In this document: positions 44,193 to 54,558 of the stretch, piece after piece | How the letters are laid out: every line of letters starts with the position of its first letter | Position numbering within the stretch: position 1 is the first letter of the stretch | From: Nocardioides cynanchi | GTDB taxonomy: Bacteria; Actinomycetota; Actinomycetes; Propionibacteriales; Nocardioidaceae | NCBI RefSeq assembly: GCF_008761635.1 | Contig: NZ_CP044344.1 | Location: 2,170,001-2,234,000 of the forward strand | Direction: 5' to 3' | DNA length: 64,000 nucleotides | Made by a program: the position numbers and the translations under genes | The notes under the pieces: generated by a model | What the model was told of the DNA's origin: nothing | Seen by the model: only the letters and a program-made list of their open reading frames with translations | Databases searched by the model: none

Positions 44193-44516
44193 GGGGATGC
44201 TCCTTCGAGTCCAGTTGGAGGGGGCCTGGGCTTTGTGGCCCGTTGACTCGACACTCCCGTCAGAGCCGCCTCCGTCGCGCCGGGTGAACCGCCGGGTTCG
44301 GGCCCTCGCCGCCCCCTGGGTCTGGCCCCTCGGCACTACCCGAGGGGCGCACACGGCCCTTCTGTCCGGGTGGCCGGGGTGAGCGACCCGGCGACATCCC
44401 GGCGACATCCCGGCGATTTCGCCGGCGCGGCCCCCGCGGGGCCGTTCGTAGCCTCAACGACGCCCCACGGCCCAACAATCGCCGAGCTTCCGACCCTCCA
44501 CAGAGGAGCAGTCCCC
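44193..44516. other. Divergent intergenic region with repeats and hairpins
   Basis: This 324-bp region separates the His-rich MFS and FMO-like genes. It holds a perfect 9-bp hairpin (GCCCCTCGG at 44325-44333 and CCGAGGGGC to 44348), 11-bp direct repeats and a GC hairpin (CGGCCCC, loop CGC, GGGGCCG). No gene was found. It is probably a shared control region. Confidence 0.6.
44387..44419. repeat. 11-bp tandem repeat
   Basis: CCCGGCGACAT occurs twice (44387-44408), followed by a partial third copy. It lies in the divergent promoter region of the island. Confidence 0.7.
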
Positions 44517-45674
44517 ATGTACGCCGCCCCCGACTCCACCGCTCACCGGCCCGCATTTGACTCGCCGCCACGCACACCGCTGGACGCGCTCGTCATCGGT
44601 GCCGGCCAGGCGGGCCTCGCGGTCGGCTACCACCTGGCCAGGCAGGGCTTGAGGTTCCTCCTGGTCGACGCTGCCTCCGAGATCGGGCATACCTGGGCGA
44701 CCCGATGGGACTCGCTGCGGCTGTTCACCCCCGCCGAGTACTCCTCGCTGCCAGGCATGGCGTTCCCCGCCGCACGGGGCACCTACCCGGGCAAGGACGA
44801 GGTCGCCAGCTACCTGAAGACCTACGCTGAGCGGTTCGACCTCCCCGTCATGCCCAACACCCGCGTCCACCACGTCGACCAGCCCGACGACCAGCAGGAG
44901 GGCTTGTTCCGAGTCGCCACGAGCCAGGGCACGCTGTGGGCCCGGCAGGTCATCGTGGCTACTGGGCCGTTCCAGCAGCCCGGCATCCCCGCCGTCGCCG
45001 GCGGGTTCGCCCCCGATGTGACCCAGCTGCACAGCTACGCCTACCGGAACCCCACCGACCTGCCGCCCGGTGGCGCCGGGAACGTCCTGGTTGTCGGCGC
45101 GGGGAACTCCGGGCTCCAGATCGCGCTCGAGGTCGCCCGCACCCATCGAGTGCACCTCGCGGTCGGGACCCGGCCGAGGGCCGTGCCGCAGCGGCCATGG
45201 GGGCGTGACCTGTTCTGGTGGCTGACCAAGACCGGGGCCGTGACCCGGCCCTCGTCGTCCCCGGTAGCCGCGTGGTTCCGGAAGCGCGGCGGAGACCTGG
45301 TCATCGGCACCAGCTGGGACGACATCGACGCCGCCGGCATCCACATCCACCCGCGCCTCGCCGCCGCCGACGGGCACACCGCGACGTGCGCGGACCAGTC
45401 GCAGCTCGACGACGTGGCCGCGGTGGTGTGGGCCACCGGATTCCGCCCGGACTACTCCTGGCTCAACGTGCCCGGCGTGTGGGACGGCCACCAGATCGCC
45501 CACCACCGCGGCGCCACCAGCGTGCCCGGCCTGTGGTTCATCGGACTGCCCTGGCAGCACACCCGCGGCTCAGCGCTCCTGGGGTTCGTCGGCGCCGACG
45601 CCGCCTGGGTCGCCGACCAGGTCGCCAGCCTTGCCCCCAGCCGTACTTCGGGGCGGCGAGGCAGGTCGAGGTGA
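44517..45674 (+). CDS. CzcO/FMO-like FAD-dependent monooxygenase
   Basis: A 385-residue flavoprotein with two dinucleotide-binding motifs: ALVIGAGQAGLAVGYHLA for FAD near the N-terminus and VLVVGAGNSGLQIALEVA for NADPH. AVVWATGFRPDYSW is typical of the family. Relatives oxidise N- or S-containing compounds or ketones, including Baeyer-Villiger-type reactions. GAGGAG lies 8 nt before ATG 44517; an earlier start at 44370 would add GC-repeat sequence. Its stop overlaps the start of a 36-residue ORF. Two island hydrolases could cleave an ester product; that is an inference. Confidence 0.87.
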   Translation: MYAAPDSTAHRPAFDSPPRTPLDALVIGAGQAGLAVGYHLARQGLRFLLVDAASEIGHTWATRWDSLRLFTPAEYSSLPGMAFPAARGTYPGKDEVASYLKTYAERFDLPVMPNTRVHHVDQPDDQQEGLFRVATSQGTLWARQVIVATGPFQQPGIPAVAGGFAPDVTQLHSYAYRNPTDLPPGGAGNVLVVGAGNSGLQIALEVARTHRVHLAVGTRPRAVPQRPWGRDLFWWLTKTGAVTRPSSSPVAAWFRKRGGDLVIGTSWDDIDAAGIHIHPRLAAADGHTATCADQSQLDDVAAVVWATGFRPDYSWLNVPGVWDGHQIAHHRGATSVPGLWFIGLPWQHTRGSALLGFVGADAAWVADQVASLAPSRTSGRRGRSR

Positions 45675-45784
45675 TGAGCGCGGACGCCTCCACGTTCCAG
45701 CACGTTCACGCTGAAGCGTTCGACGACGGCACGGTCGACACCGCCCCGTTGGTCGTCCACACGGCCGGGCACCCGATGCGGTAG
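45674..45784 (+). CDS. 36-residue ORF coupled to the FMO-like gene
   Basis: ATG 45674 overlaps the upstream stop (TGATG). The product MSADASTFQHVHAEAFDDG and 17 more residues is His/Asp-rich and has no recognised domain. A strong hairpin follows, so it would end the transcript. It may be a small metal-binding or coupling peptide, or a chance ORF. Confidence 0.35.
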   Translation: MSADASTFQHVHAEAFDDGTVDTAPLVVHTAGHPMR

Positions 45785-45792
45785 CTGCCCCC

Positions 45793-45825
45793 GGCGCCCC
45801 AGGCAGGTCTCCTGCTTGGGGCGCC
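45793..45825 (+). terminator. Strong terminator-like hairpin after the FMO gene
   Basis: GGCGCCCCA pairs with TGGGGCGCC, and the inner GCAGG pairs with CCTGC around TCT. The 15-bp stem has a single G-T. A T-tract is lacking. Confidence 0.7.
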
Positions 45826-46330
45826 GCCACATGCTCTGACGGTCCAGCTGCGTCACGCAGACCCAACGCGGGTCGACAACCCCGGTCCACACACCTGCCG
45901 CGCGTCACCGGAACCCCAACGGGCACCATCAAGGTGCTCCGCGGCGACCCGTCGCTCGCTGAGACCCTTGCGCCCGCCCCCGACGAGCTGCCCGACGGGA
46001 AGCCGGACGGAGAGTGGGACTGGGAGGCGTACGCCGACCAGCGGGAGGTGCCGCCGCCGCCGCCTCGTCGGCACGGTCTAATTCATGTCGACCGGGCCCT
46101 CGGTGTGCCGCACCGCGTGGCGGCCAACCGGATCGGGCGCGTCCGCTACGTCTCCGCGACCCAGCTCTTGTGAGTCGGACAGCTCGAGTTCTTCATGTAC
46201 ACCGAGCCCACGTACGGCCGGACGGCCCGGCCACCCCGGCCGCAGCCGGGTCCTGGTCGACACTCGTCGCCCAGACGAGAACCTGACCCGAGCAGACCTG
46301 CCCTGAACCCGACGCCCCCGGCGTCACCAG
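45826..46330. other. Gene-poor stretch with one doubtful ORF
   Basis: About 500 bp without a convincing gene. A 79-residue ORF (45934-46173, plus strand, GTG start, beginning MLRGDPSLAETLAPAPDELP) has acidic and Pro-rich segments but no ribosome-binding site or recognised family. It may be a decayed gene. The local sequence has less codon bias than neighbouring genes. Confidence 0.5.
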
Positions 46331-46361
46331 GTCCCCCTTCTCCGCTATGGAGAGGGGGGAC
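46331..46361. terminator. Terminator-like hairpin downstream of the MDR oxidoreductase
   Basis: GTCCCCCTTCTCC pairs with GGAGAGGGGGGAC around GCTAT, 13 bp with one G-T wobble. It could stop transcription of the MDR gene arriving from the right (minus strand) or leftover plus-strand transcription. Confidence 0.6.
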
Positions 46362-46472
46362 CTTCGTCGTGGCCCGACAGTTCTCTGCGGGAGTGCGTCA
46401 CGCGGATCGTCGCGTTGCCCGAATCGACGCCGGCACCGAAGAAGAGGTCGGGCGGCGAAGTGGAGCGACGGG

Positions 46473-47441
46473 TCACGTCGAGATGACGATTCGGCCGGCT
46501 GCGTCGCCGGCCTCAAACGCTGCCACGGCAGCCACCCCTTCCGCCAGTGGGAATGTCTGCTCCAACTTGGGCGCGACCTTCCCGGCGGCGACGAGCTCGC
46601 TCATCGTCACGAGGTCGGCGGTGTTCTCCTTGGCGACGACGACGGTGAGCTTCTGCGGCACCAGCGTCGAGAGGGCGGTGGCCCAGAGCTGCCGCTGGAG
46701 GCCGCCGACCCACCGGTCGCCCTCGCCGCCGACGATGACCAGCGTCCCCTTCCGGTCCAAAGCCTTCCGGAGCCGCGCGACGGACGTCGCGCCGCCGATG
46801 TCGAGGATGACGTCGTAGTGGTGCGAACCGTCGGCGAAGTCCTCGTTGGTGTAGTCGAAGACGTCGGCGGCGCCGAGTGACCGTACGAGATCGACGTTCC
46901 TGGCGCTGCAGACGCCGGTCACGGTGGCGCCGAACGCGACCGCGAGCTGGACCGCGATGGTGCCGACAGCACCGGAGGCGCCGACGACGAGCACACGCTG
47001 ACCCGGCTGGACATGCCCGTGGTCACGCAGCGCCTGGAGTGCGGCGAACGTGGGATAGGGCAGGACCGCTGCCTCCTCGAAGGACAACTGGGACGGCTTG
47101 AGAGCGACCTTGTCGACCGACGCGACCGCGTACTCGGCGAACGTGCCGCGGGTCGCGCCGTAGACCTCGTCCCCGGCTTTGAGGGTGGTGACGCCGGGTC
47201 CGACGGCCTCCACGACTCCGGCGAAGCTCGTGCCGGGTACGGCGACCTTCGGAGCGCGAAGGCCGAACCCGAGCAACCGCATCAGGTAGGGCTCTCCCGT
47301 CATCAAGTGCCACGCACCGCGGTCGATGCCCGCGGCGACGACCCGCACCAGTACCTGGTTCTCGCCGGGCTCTGGGCGCTCGATGTCACGGACCTCTAGG
47401 ACGTCTGAGGTTCCGTACCGGTCTTGAGTCAGAGCCTTCAT
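46473..47441 (-). CDS. MDR-family NAD(P)-dependent oxidoreductase
   Basis: A 322-residue medium-chain dehydrogenase/reductase of the quinone oxidoreductase-like branch. The cofactor fold is VLVVGASGAVGTIAVQLA with GATVTGVC, and the start is MKALTQDRYGTSDVLEVRDI. The zinc-binding Cys/His set of alcohol dehydrogenases is not seen, so it likely is a zinc-free reductase. GGAGG lies 5 nt before ATG 47441. It is downstream of the membrane-hydrolase gene on the same strand, separated by 161 bp. The 33-residue ORF at 40855 mimics its first ten residues. Confidence 0.88.
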   Translation of the reverse strand: MKALTQDRYGTSDVLEVRDIERPEPGENQVLVRVVAAGIDRGAWHLMTGEPYLMRLLGFGLRAPKVAVPGTSFAGVVEAVGPGVTTLKAGDEVYGATRGTFAEYAVASVDKVALKPSQLSFEEAAVLPYPTFAALQALRDHGHVQPGQRVLVVGASGAVGTIAVQLAVAFGATVTGVCSARNVDLVRSLGAADVFDYTNEDFADGSHHYDVILDIGGATSVARLRKALDRKGTLVIVGGEGDRWVGGLQRQLWATALSTLVPQKLTVVVAKENTADLVTMSELVAAGKVAPKLEQTFPLAEGVAAVAAFEAGDAAGRIVIST

Positions 47442-47602
47442 GCCAACCTCCGGTGTGTGGGCTGGGGTGTGGGTGGGTTGGGTTGAGATTGCTCCCGAGG
47501 CGGGTGGGGTGTCGAGCATCGGAACTCCTGTGTCGGTTTGCATGGGTGGTGCGGTGGGTGCGGGGCTGGCGGGACGGCTGGGCCGGCGCGGGTGGGCCGT
47601 CA

Positions 47603-48988
47603 TCAATCGCTCACCCGGGTGCCGCCGCGGACCGCTGCGATGACCTGGTCAATGGCGCGTGCCGATGCTCGGGCGGGGCTCTGGTCCTCCAGCAGCCCGG
47701 GGTGTGTGGAGTCGACGACCCGGTGAACGACGTTGGTGGAGAGCGCGGCCAGCTGGTCCTGCGCCTCGCCCCAGCCAGCGGTCTTGCGGAGATTGTCGGT
47801 GCTGGTCAAGACAGCCAGCGGGCGACCGTGGAGGCTCGTGAGAACCCCAGCCTGGGAGAACAGCGTGGGTAGGATCGAGATCTCGTCGCGGCCGTTCCTG
47901 GCTCCGCGGGCGCTCGCGGTCAGCGAGGTCACGACGTCCGCCGCCGGCTGGGGGAAGTGCGAGGGCATGACGTCAGCCAACAGCCGGCCCAGCCCGATCC
48001 GGTCGAGGGTGGGCAGGAACGCCAGGCCACGCCGCATCATCAAGGCGTACTGGGTGGCGTAGGCGGGCAGCACGGTGAACTGGTGCGGGCTGGAGCTGTC
48101 CAGCAGCACCATCCCGGCGACCTGCCCCGGGTACTTGGCGGCGTAGGTCATGACGTAGCTGCCACCGATGGAGTGTCCGACCAGGACGTAGGGGCCGTGT
48201 TCGCCGGCTTCTCGCAGCAGGGTGTGCAGGTCGCGGGCGGCGGTCACCCCGTCCTGGGGTTGTGAGACATCGCCACTCCAGCCCTGGCCGGCGCGGTCGT
48301 AGGCACACACGCGCGTGTCGGCGTCGACCTGGACGACGATGCGGGTCCAGGAGGCGGCGACTTCGCCGAGTCCGTTGGAAAGCACGACGGTGGGGCTGCC
48401 GTGGCCGCGGCAGTCGAGGTAGAGCCGGTGCCCGTTCACCTCGTAGGTCGTGCCGGGGCCGGAGTAGACGCGGTGGTCGCGGACCACGGAGACGTCTTCG
48501 TAGACGGCCCCGATCGAGGCGACAGCGAGGAGGGCTGCGACCGGGGTGAGCATCCAGCGTCCGCGGCGGGGCAGGGAACGCCGGACCTGCGTCCAGATGT
48601 ACACGGACAGGACCACGGTCGGGACGGGCCAGACCCAGCTCATTGCGGCCATGGCGGAGTCGCCCGGTGTGAAGACCAGCAGTGCCGCGCCGGTGAGACC
48701 CATCGCAGCGGCCGGAAAGGCGGCCCACCGCAACGGTGGCGTGGTGAACCGGGAGGTCAGCCATGCCATCAACGCCCAGCCGGCCCCGAATCCCACCAGC
48801 AGGGAGCCGGTGATGGTGCTCTCGCTCCCGCCGGGGAAGACCACCAGCGTCAGGAGGCCGGCGACGGCGACTCCGATGGCCAGAGACAGGGCGATCAACC
48901 GGGCGAAGGGTCCCTGCTGTGCGATGGGCTGTCTGGTTCCGGGATGGCCTACGGCGTGGTGGTCACCGCGGGTTTCGATCGTGGTCAT
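47603..48988 (-). CDS. Membrane-anchored alpha/beta hydrolase
   Basis: A 461-residue protein. An N-terminal membrane domain of about five helices (RLIALSLAIGVAVAGLLTLV, LLVGFGAGWALMAWLTS, AAAMGLTGAALLVF, WPVPTVVLSVYIW, LTPVAALLAVASIGAVY) is followed by an external or peripheral alpha/beta hydrolase: oxyanion HG-like VVLSNGLGEVAAS, AYDRAGQGWSG, nucleophile VLVGHSIGGSYV, acid near LTSTDNL and His in STHPGLL. AAAGGAG before ATG 48988 decides the start over the upstream GTG-type ORF extension. It probably acts on hydrophobic esters near the membrane. Confidence 0.85.
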   Translation of the reverse strand: MTTIETRGDHHAVGHPGTRQPIAQQGPFARLIALSLAIGVAVAGLLTLVVFPGGSESTITGSLLVGFGAGWALMAWLTSRFTTPPLRWAAFPAAAMGLTGAALLVFTPGDSAMAAMSWVWPVPTVVLSVYIWTQVRRSLPRRGRWMLTPVAALLAVASIGAVYEDVSVVRDHRVYSGPGTTYEVNGHRLYLDCRGHGSPTVVLSNGLGEVAASWTRIVVQVDADTRVCAYDRAGQGWSGDVSQPQDGVTAARDLHTLLREAGEHGPYVLVGHSIGGSYVMTYAAKYPGQVAGMVLLDSSSPHQFTVLPAYATQYALMMRRGLAFLPTLDRIGLGRLLADVMPSHFPQPAADVVTSLTASARGARNGRDEISILPTLFSQAGVLTSLHGRPLAVLTSTDNLRKTAGWGEAQDQLAALSTNVVHRVVDSTHPGLLEDQSPARASARAIDQVIAAVRGGTRVSD

Positions 48989-49329
48989 GGCGACTCCTTT
49001 AGATGGTGTCACCAGGTTGTCGCGAAGGTGTGTCTCCTCTCGCCGGGAGAATCGCCAGGTTTCGCCAGGGCGGGACTCCGGGCGCTCGCTGAGCGCCCAT
49101 CCAGAGGCGGAGCCAGGTGGGGAATCGTGATCGCGATGCTCGGTGCGACCCAAGACCCCGATATTCGAGCGTTGCCGCAGGTCAGACGGCAGTGCAAGTC
49201 AGAACTACGACATCTGAGGCAATCCAGAGTGCTCCCAATCAGTCTTACCCGGTCCCGAGCCGGCGCTAGAGTCGGCCAACTCCAACCACCGAGTTCCATG
49301 GCGGGCCGCGTCCCGCAGGTCAGAGTGGG
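48989..49329. other. Intergenic DNA between membrane-hydrolase and right att repeat
   Basis: 340 bp without a recognised gene. It contains a perfect hairpin (GGGCGCTC, GCT, GAGCGCCC at 49080-49098) and a less GC-rich patch around 49150-49250 unlike the backbone. No integrase fragment could be read in any frame. Confidence 0.5.
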
Positions 49330-50907
<1,578 letters not shown>

Positions 50908-50913
50908 GACCGC

Positions 50914-50919
50914 AGCCTA
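50914..50919 (-). promoter_or_regulatory. -10 box of a leaderless guaA promoter
   Basis: On the minus strand TAGGCT, then GCGGTC (6 nt), then ATG 50907. Confidence 0.5.
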
Positions 50920-50953
50920 TCCGTGGGCGGTGGCGCGCCCGCACCCGGACGCG

Positions 50954-51081
50954 CCAGGGCCCGGCCCACTTGGGAGCAAGGCCGGGCCCTGGGTCCGGGG
51001 CTGCGAGGCAGGGACCCGGACCGCGGACCCGGCAAGGGAGGGAGTTCGACGCCGGGCCCGCTCGTCCAACGAGAGCCCGGC
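50954..51081 (-). terminator. Array of three hairpins between GMC gene and guaA
   Basis: Hairpin 1 pairs CCAGGGCCCGGCC (50954-50966) with its exact complement at 50980-50992. Hairpin 2 pairs GGTCCGG with CCGGACC. Hairpin 3 pairs GCCGGGC with GCCCGGC (51051-51081) and contains an inner CTCGT-CCA-ACGAG. They would end the GMC/SSADH transcript just upstream of the guaA promoter. No T-tract is present. Confidence 0.65.
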
Positions 51082-51133
51082 GGGTGGGTTACGGCATCGT
51101 GGCCCCGACTTCGGCTGACGCCGGGGGGTCGGG

Positions 51134-52882
51134 TCAGCTGACCGAGACGATCGGCAGGCGCAGCGCGCCGGGCGCGGAGTCCGGCACCACCGGCCGGCCC
51201 GGGACCACCGGCTGTACGCGCTGGTACGGCGTACCCAGAGGTGGGCGCGGGTCGGCGTCGCCCTTGTTGGGCCACAACGACATCGCCCGCTCGGCCTGCG
51301 CGGTGATCGTCAGGGACGGGTTCACCCCGAGGTTGGCCGAGATCGCCGAGCCGTCCGCGATGTGCAGGCCGGGGTGGCCGTAGACGCGCTGGTAGGGGTC
51401 GATCACGCCGGACTCCGCCGAGTCGCCGATCGCGCAGCCACCCAGGAAGTGGGCGGTCAGGGGCCGGTTGAAGGGCTCGCCGATCGAGCCGCCCGGCAGG
51501 CCGCCCATGACCTCGGCCATCAGCCGCACCGCGCGGTTGCCGGCCGGGATCCAGGTCGGGTTGGGCTCGCCGTGCCCCTGCTTGCTGGTCAGGAAGCGCT
51601 TCCTGGTGCCCGGGATCGGCTTGGTGTAGGTCGTGATCGAGTTGTCGACGCTCTGCATGACCAGGGCGATCACGGTGCGCTCCGACCAGTGCTTGAGGTC
51701 GTAGAGGTCGCGCACGTTCCGGCGCTGCGCCCAAATCTCGCGCAGCCAGGTGCGCCAGCGCGGGTCCGGGCCGTCACCGTCGGTGAGCACGGTCTGCATC
51801 AGCGACATGAAGTTGCTGCCCTTACCGTAGCGGCACGGCTCGATGTGGGTGCGGTCGTCGGGGTGGAAGCTCGACGTGATCGCGACGCCCTGGGTGTAGT
51901 CGACCGAGGTGTCGGGGGCGATCGCGCCCACGATCGACTCGGAGTTGGTGCGCGAGAGGTAGCCGAGGCGCTCCGAGAGCCGCGGCAGGTGCCCCTGGTC
52001 GCGCATCTGGTGCAGCAGCCGCTGGGTGCCCAGCGAGGAGGCGGCGAAGACCACCTGCTCGGCGGTGAGCACCCGGCGGGCGGACCGGCGGCCGGTCTTG
52101 GCCTTGGTGAACTTCACGTGCACGTCGTAGCCGTCGGCGCCGGACTCCCCCCGGGGGGAGACCCGGGTCACGGTCGTCAGCGGCAGCACGCGGGCGCCGT
52201 TCTGCTCGGCGAGATAGAGGTAGTTCTTGACCAGGGTGTTCTTGGCGTTGTGCCGGCAGCCGCTCATGCACTCGCCACAGCCGATGCACGTCGTACGAGC
52301 GGGTCCGGCGCCCCCGAAGAACGGGTCCGCGACGTCGGTGCCCTGCTCGTCCTCCGGGCCGCCGAAGAACACGCCCACGGGCGTCGGGTGGAACGTCTCG
52401 CCGACGCCCATCTCGGTCGCGACCTTCTCCATCACCTCGTCGGCCGGGGTGTGGAGGGGGTTCTGGACGACGCCCAGCATCCGCTTCGCCTGGTCGTAGT
52501 AGGGCGCCAGCTCCGACTTCCAGTCCGTGATGTGGCTCCACTGCTGGTCGGTGAAGAAGGCCGGGAGCGGCTCGTAGAGGGTGTTGGCGTAGACCAGTGA
52601 GCCGCCACCCACGCCGGCACCGGAGACGATCACGCAGTCCTTGAGCGCGTCGATGCGCTGGATGCCGTAGCAGCCGACCTCGGGCCGGAACAGGTAGCGC
52701 TTGACGTCCCACGAGGTGTCGGCGAAGTCGCTGTCGGCGAAGCGGGCACCGGCCTCGATCACGCCGACCCGGTAGCCCTTCTCGGTCAGCCGCAGCGCGG
52801 TCACGGACCCGCCGAAGCCGGACCCGATCACCAGGACGTCGTAGTCGAACTCGGTTGCCGAGCTCGCCGGGGTCGTGCTCAC
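51134..52882 (-). CDS. GMC oxidoreductase (ChoD/cholesterol oxidase-like)
   Basis: A 582-residue FAD enzyme of the GMC family, close to mycobacterial ChoD-type proteins. The dinucleotide motif VIGSGFGGSVTALRL is at the N-terminus, followed by GVGGGSLVYANT and the Cys-rich motif CIGCGECMSGCRHNAKNT. The catalytic domain has a His/Asn region around PLTAHFLGGCAIG and DGSAISANLGVNPSLTI. Sterol oxidation is not proven for this clade. GTG 52882 overlaps the SSADH stop by 4 bp, so the two are coupled. Its 3' end is followed by three hairpins. Confidence 0.88.
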   Translation of the reverse strand: MSTTPASSATEFDYDVLVIGSGFGGSVTALRLTEKGYRVGVIEAGARFADSDFADTSWDVKRYLFRPEVGCYGIQRIDALKDCVIVSGAGVGGGSLVYANTLYEPLPAFFTDQQWSHITDWKSELAPYYDQAKRMLGVVQNPLHTPADEVMEKVATEMGVGETFHPTPVGVFFGGPEDEQGTDVADPFFGGAGPARTTCIGCGECMSGCRHNAKNTLVKNYLYLAEQNGARVLPLTTVTRVSPRGESGADGYDVHVKFTKAKTGRRSARRVLTAEQVVFAASSLGTQRLLHQMRDQGHLPRLSERLGYLSRTNSESIVGAIAPDTSVDYTQGVAITSSFHPDDRTHIEPCRYGKGSNFMSLMQTVLTDGDGPDPRWRTWLREIWAQRRNVRDLYDLKHWSERTVIALVMQSVDNSITTYTKPIPGTRKRFLTSKQGHGEPNPTWIPAGNRAVRLMAEVMGGLPGGSIGEPFNRPLTAHFLGGCAIGDSAESGVIDPYQRVYGHPGLHIADGSAISANLGVNPSLTITAQAERAMSLWPNKGDADPRPPLGTPYQRVQPVVPGRPVVPDSAPGALRLPIVSVS

Positions 52883-54492
52883 GCCCGGCCCAGCTTCTTG
52901 AGCAGCCGCAGGTTGGCGGTCATCACCTTGGCGTACGTCGCGTCGGACATGCCGAGGGACGGCGCGAGCCGGGTCGCCCGCTGGGTCGCCACCGACTGCG
53001 TCTCGGTGAAGCGCAGCACGCCCTCGCTGCCCTGCCGCCGCCCGACCCCGGACTGCCGCATACCCCCCATCGGGGCCTCGAGGCTGGCGAAGGTGGCGGC
53101 GAACGCCTCGTTGATGTTCACGGTGCCGCACGAGATCAGCCGTGCCATCGCGCGGGCGCGCGGGCCGTCCTGGCTGTAGATGGACGCGTTCAGGCCGTAC
53201 TCGCCGTCGTTCGCCCGGGCGATCGCGTCGGCCTCGTCGGAGAAGCGGTACGCCGCGATCACGGGGCCGAAGGTCTCCTTGCCGAAGCAGGTCATCGACG
53301 GCGTCACGCCCTCGAGGATCGTCGGCTCGTAGAAGAAGGGGCCCAGGTCGGGGCGGGCCCGACCGCCGGTGAGCACCCGGGCGCCCTGGGCGACCGCGTC
53401 GTCGACGTGGGCGACCACGGTGTCGAGCTGCGCCTGGCTGATCAACGAGCCCATGTCGTTGCCCCAGTCGAGGGTGGCCCCGAGGGTCATCGCCTGCGTG
53501 CGGGCCACGAACCGCTCCATGAAGCGGTCGTAGACCTGGTCGGCCACGAACATCCGCTCCATCGAGACACAGAGCTGGCCGGCGTTGGAGAACGCGGCGC
53601 GGACCGCGCCCTCGGCGGCCTTCTCGAGGTCGGCGTCGCGCAGCACCAGCAGGGGGTTCTTTCCGCCGAGCTCCAGCGAGCAGCCGATCAGCCGCTCCGC
53701 GCAGCCCTGGGCGACGGTCCGCCCGGTGGCGGTCGAGCCGGTGAAGCAGATGTAGTCGGCGCGGGCCACCAGGGCCGGCCCGACCTCGGGGCCGGGGCCG
53801 GAGACGACCTGCCACAGGTCACGCGGGAAGCCGGCATCCTCGAGCAGCTGCGCGGCGTACAGCGCCGAGAGCATGGTCTGGGCGTCGGGCTTGGCCACGA
53901 CGGCGTTGCCCGCGAGCAGGGCCGGGAGGCCGTCGCAGAGCGCCATCGTGAAGGGGTAGTTCCACGGCGAGATGATGCCGACGACGCCCTTGGCGATCCG
54001 GTTGACCTCGACCCGGGTCAGCGCCGGGAAGACGCCGCGCACCCGCTTGCTGTCGAGGTGCTGGTGGGCCGTCCGGCCGTAGTAGCGGGCCGTGAGCGCG
54101 ATGTGCAGCGGCTCGTCGAAGGCGTGCTTGCGGGCCTTGCCCGACTCCAGGCAGATCAGGTCGATGATCTCCGACTGCCGGTCGAGCACCAGGTCGTGCA
54201 GCCGCAGCAGGGCGGCCGCACGGGTGTCGATCGAGGTGCGCGACCACGCGGCCTGCGCCGCACGGGCGCGGCGGAACGCCTCGTCGATGTCGGCCTCGGA
54301 GGACTGCGGGATGTGGGCCAGCGGCTGGCCGTTCAGCGGCGATCGCACCTCCACCGAGCCGCTGGTGGCGACCAGCCGATCGGTCAGCGCCGCGACGTAC
54401 TCCGGCTCGAGGGCGTACGACGCGGTGGGGTCGTGCTCGGGATCGTGCGGGCCGCCCACGAGAGGGCCGGAGGACGGGGTCTGGGCGCTCAT
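52879..54492 (-). CDS. gabD2: Succinate-semialdehyde dehydrogenase (NADP+)
   Basis: A 537-residue aldehyde dehydrogenase. Signature regions are SPWNYPFTMALCDGLPALLAG, FTGSTATGRTV (cofactor), the catalytic Glu in LELGGKNPLLV and the catalytic Cys in NAGQLCVSMERMFV. The C-terminal part MGGMRQSGVGRRQG fits the family. Some homologues take longer-chain aldehydes, so the substrate is uncertain. It has a leaderless -10 box and overlaps the downstream GMC gene by 4 bp, which suggests that an alcohol oxidase and an aldehyde dehydrogenase act in series. Confidence 0.9.
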   Translation of the reverse strand: MSAQTPSSGPLVGGPHDPEHDPTASYALEPEYVAALTDRLVATSGSVEVRSPLNGQPLAHIPQSSEADIDEAFRRARAAQAAWSRTSIDTRAAALLRLHDLVLDRQSEIIDLICLESGKARKHAFDEPLHIALTARYYGRTAHQHLDSKRVRGVFPALTRVEVNRIAKGVVGIISPWNYPFTMALCDGLPALLAGNAVVAKPDAQTMLSALYAAQLLEDAGFPRDLWQVVSGPGPEVGPALVARADYICFTGSTATGRTVAQGCAERLIGCSLELGGKNPLLVLRDADLEKAAEGAVRAAFSNAGQLCVSMERMFVADQVYDRFMERFVARTQAMTLGATLDWGNDMGSLISQAQLDTVVAHVDDAVAQGARVLTGGRARPDLGPFFYEPTILEGVTPSMTCFGKETFGPVIAAYRFSDEADAIARANDGEYGLNASIYSQDGPRARAMARLISCGTVNINEAFAATFASLEAPMGGMRQSGVGRRQGSEGVLRFTETQSVATQRATRLAPSLGMSDATYAKVMTANLRLLKKLGRA

Positions 54493-54498
54493 GTACCG

Positions 54499-54504
54499 AG
54501 AGTA
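54499..54504 (-). promoter_or_regulatory. -10 box of a leaderless promoter
   Basis: On the minus strand TACTCT, then CGGTAC (6 nt), then ATG 54492. Confidence 0.45.
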
Positions 54505-54558
54505 TGCCGAGCCCGGTCGCGGGGGCTACCCCCCAGTAACCAGTCTCGCGCCGGAGCT

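Noticed and set aside
45934..46173. Acyl-CoA carboxylase epsilon-like small subunit
   Set aside because: A LRGDP-like start is the only resemblance; the rest does not match and no carboxylase is nearby.
49154..49329. Possible integrase or excisionase remnant beside guaA
   Set aside because: No frame shows tyrosine-recombinase or HTH motifs and the region is too short.
51134..53815. An 893-residue reading frame fused to the GMC oxidoreductase
   Set aside because: The N-terminal 310 residues are a shadow of the aldehyde dehydrogenase; the true start is the overlapping GTG at 52882.
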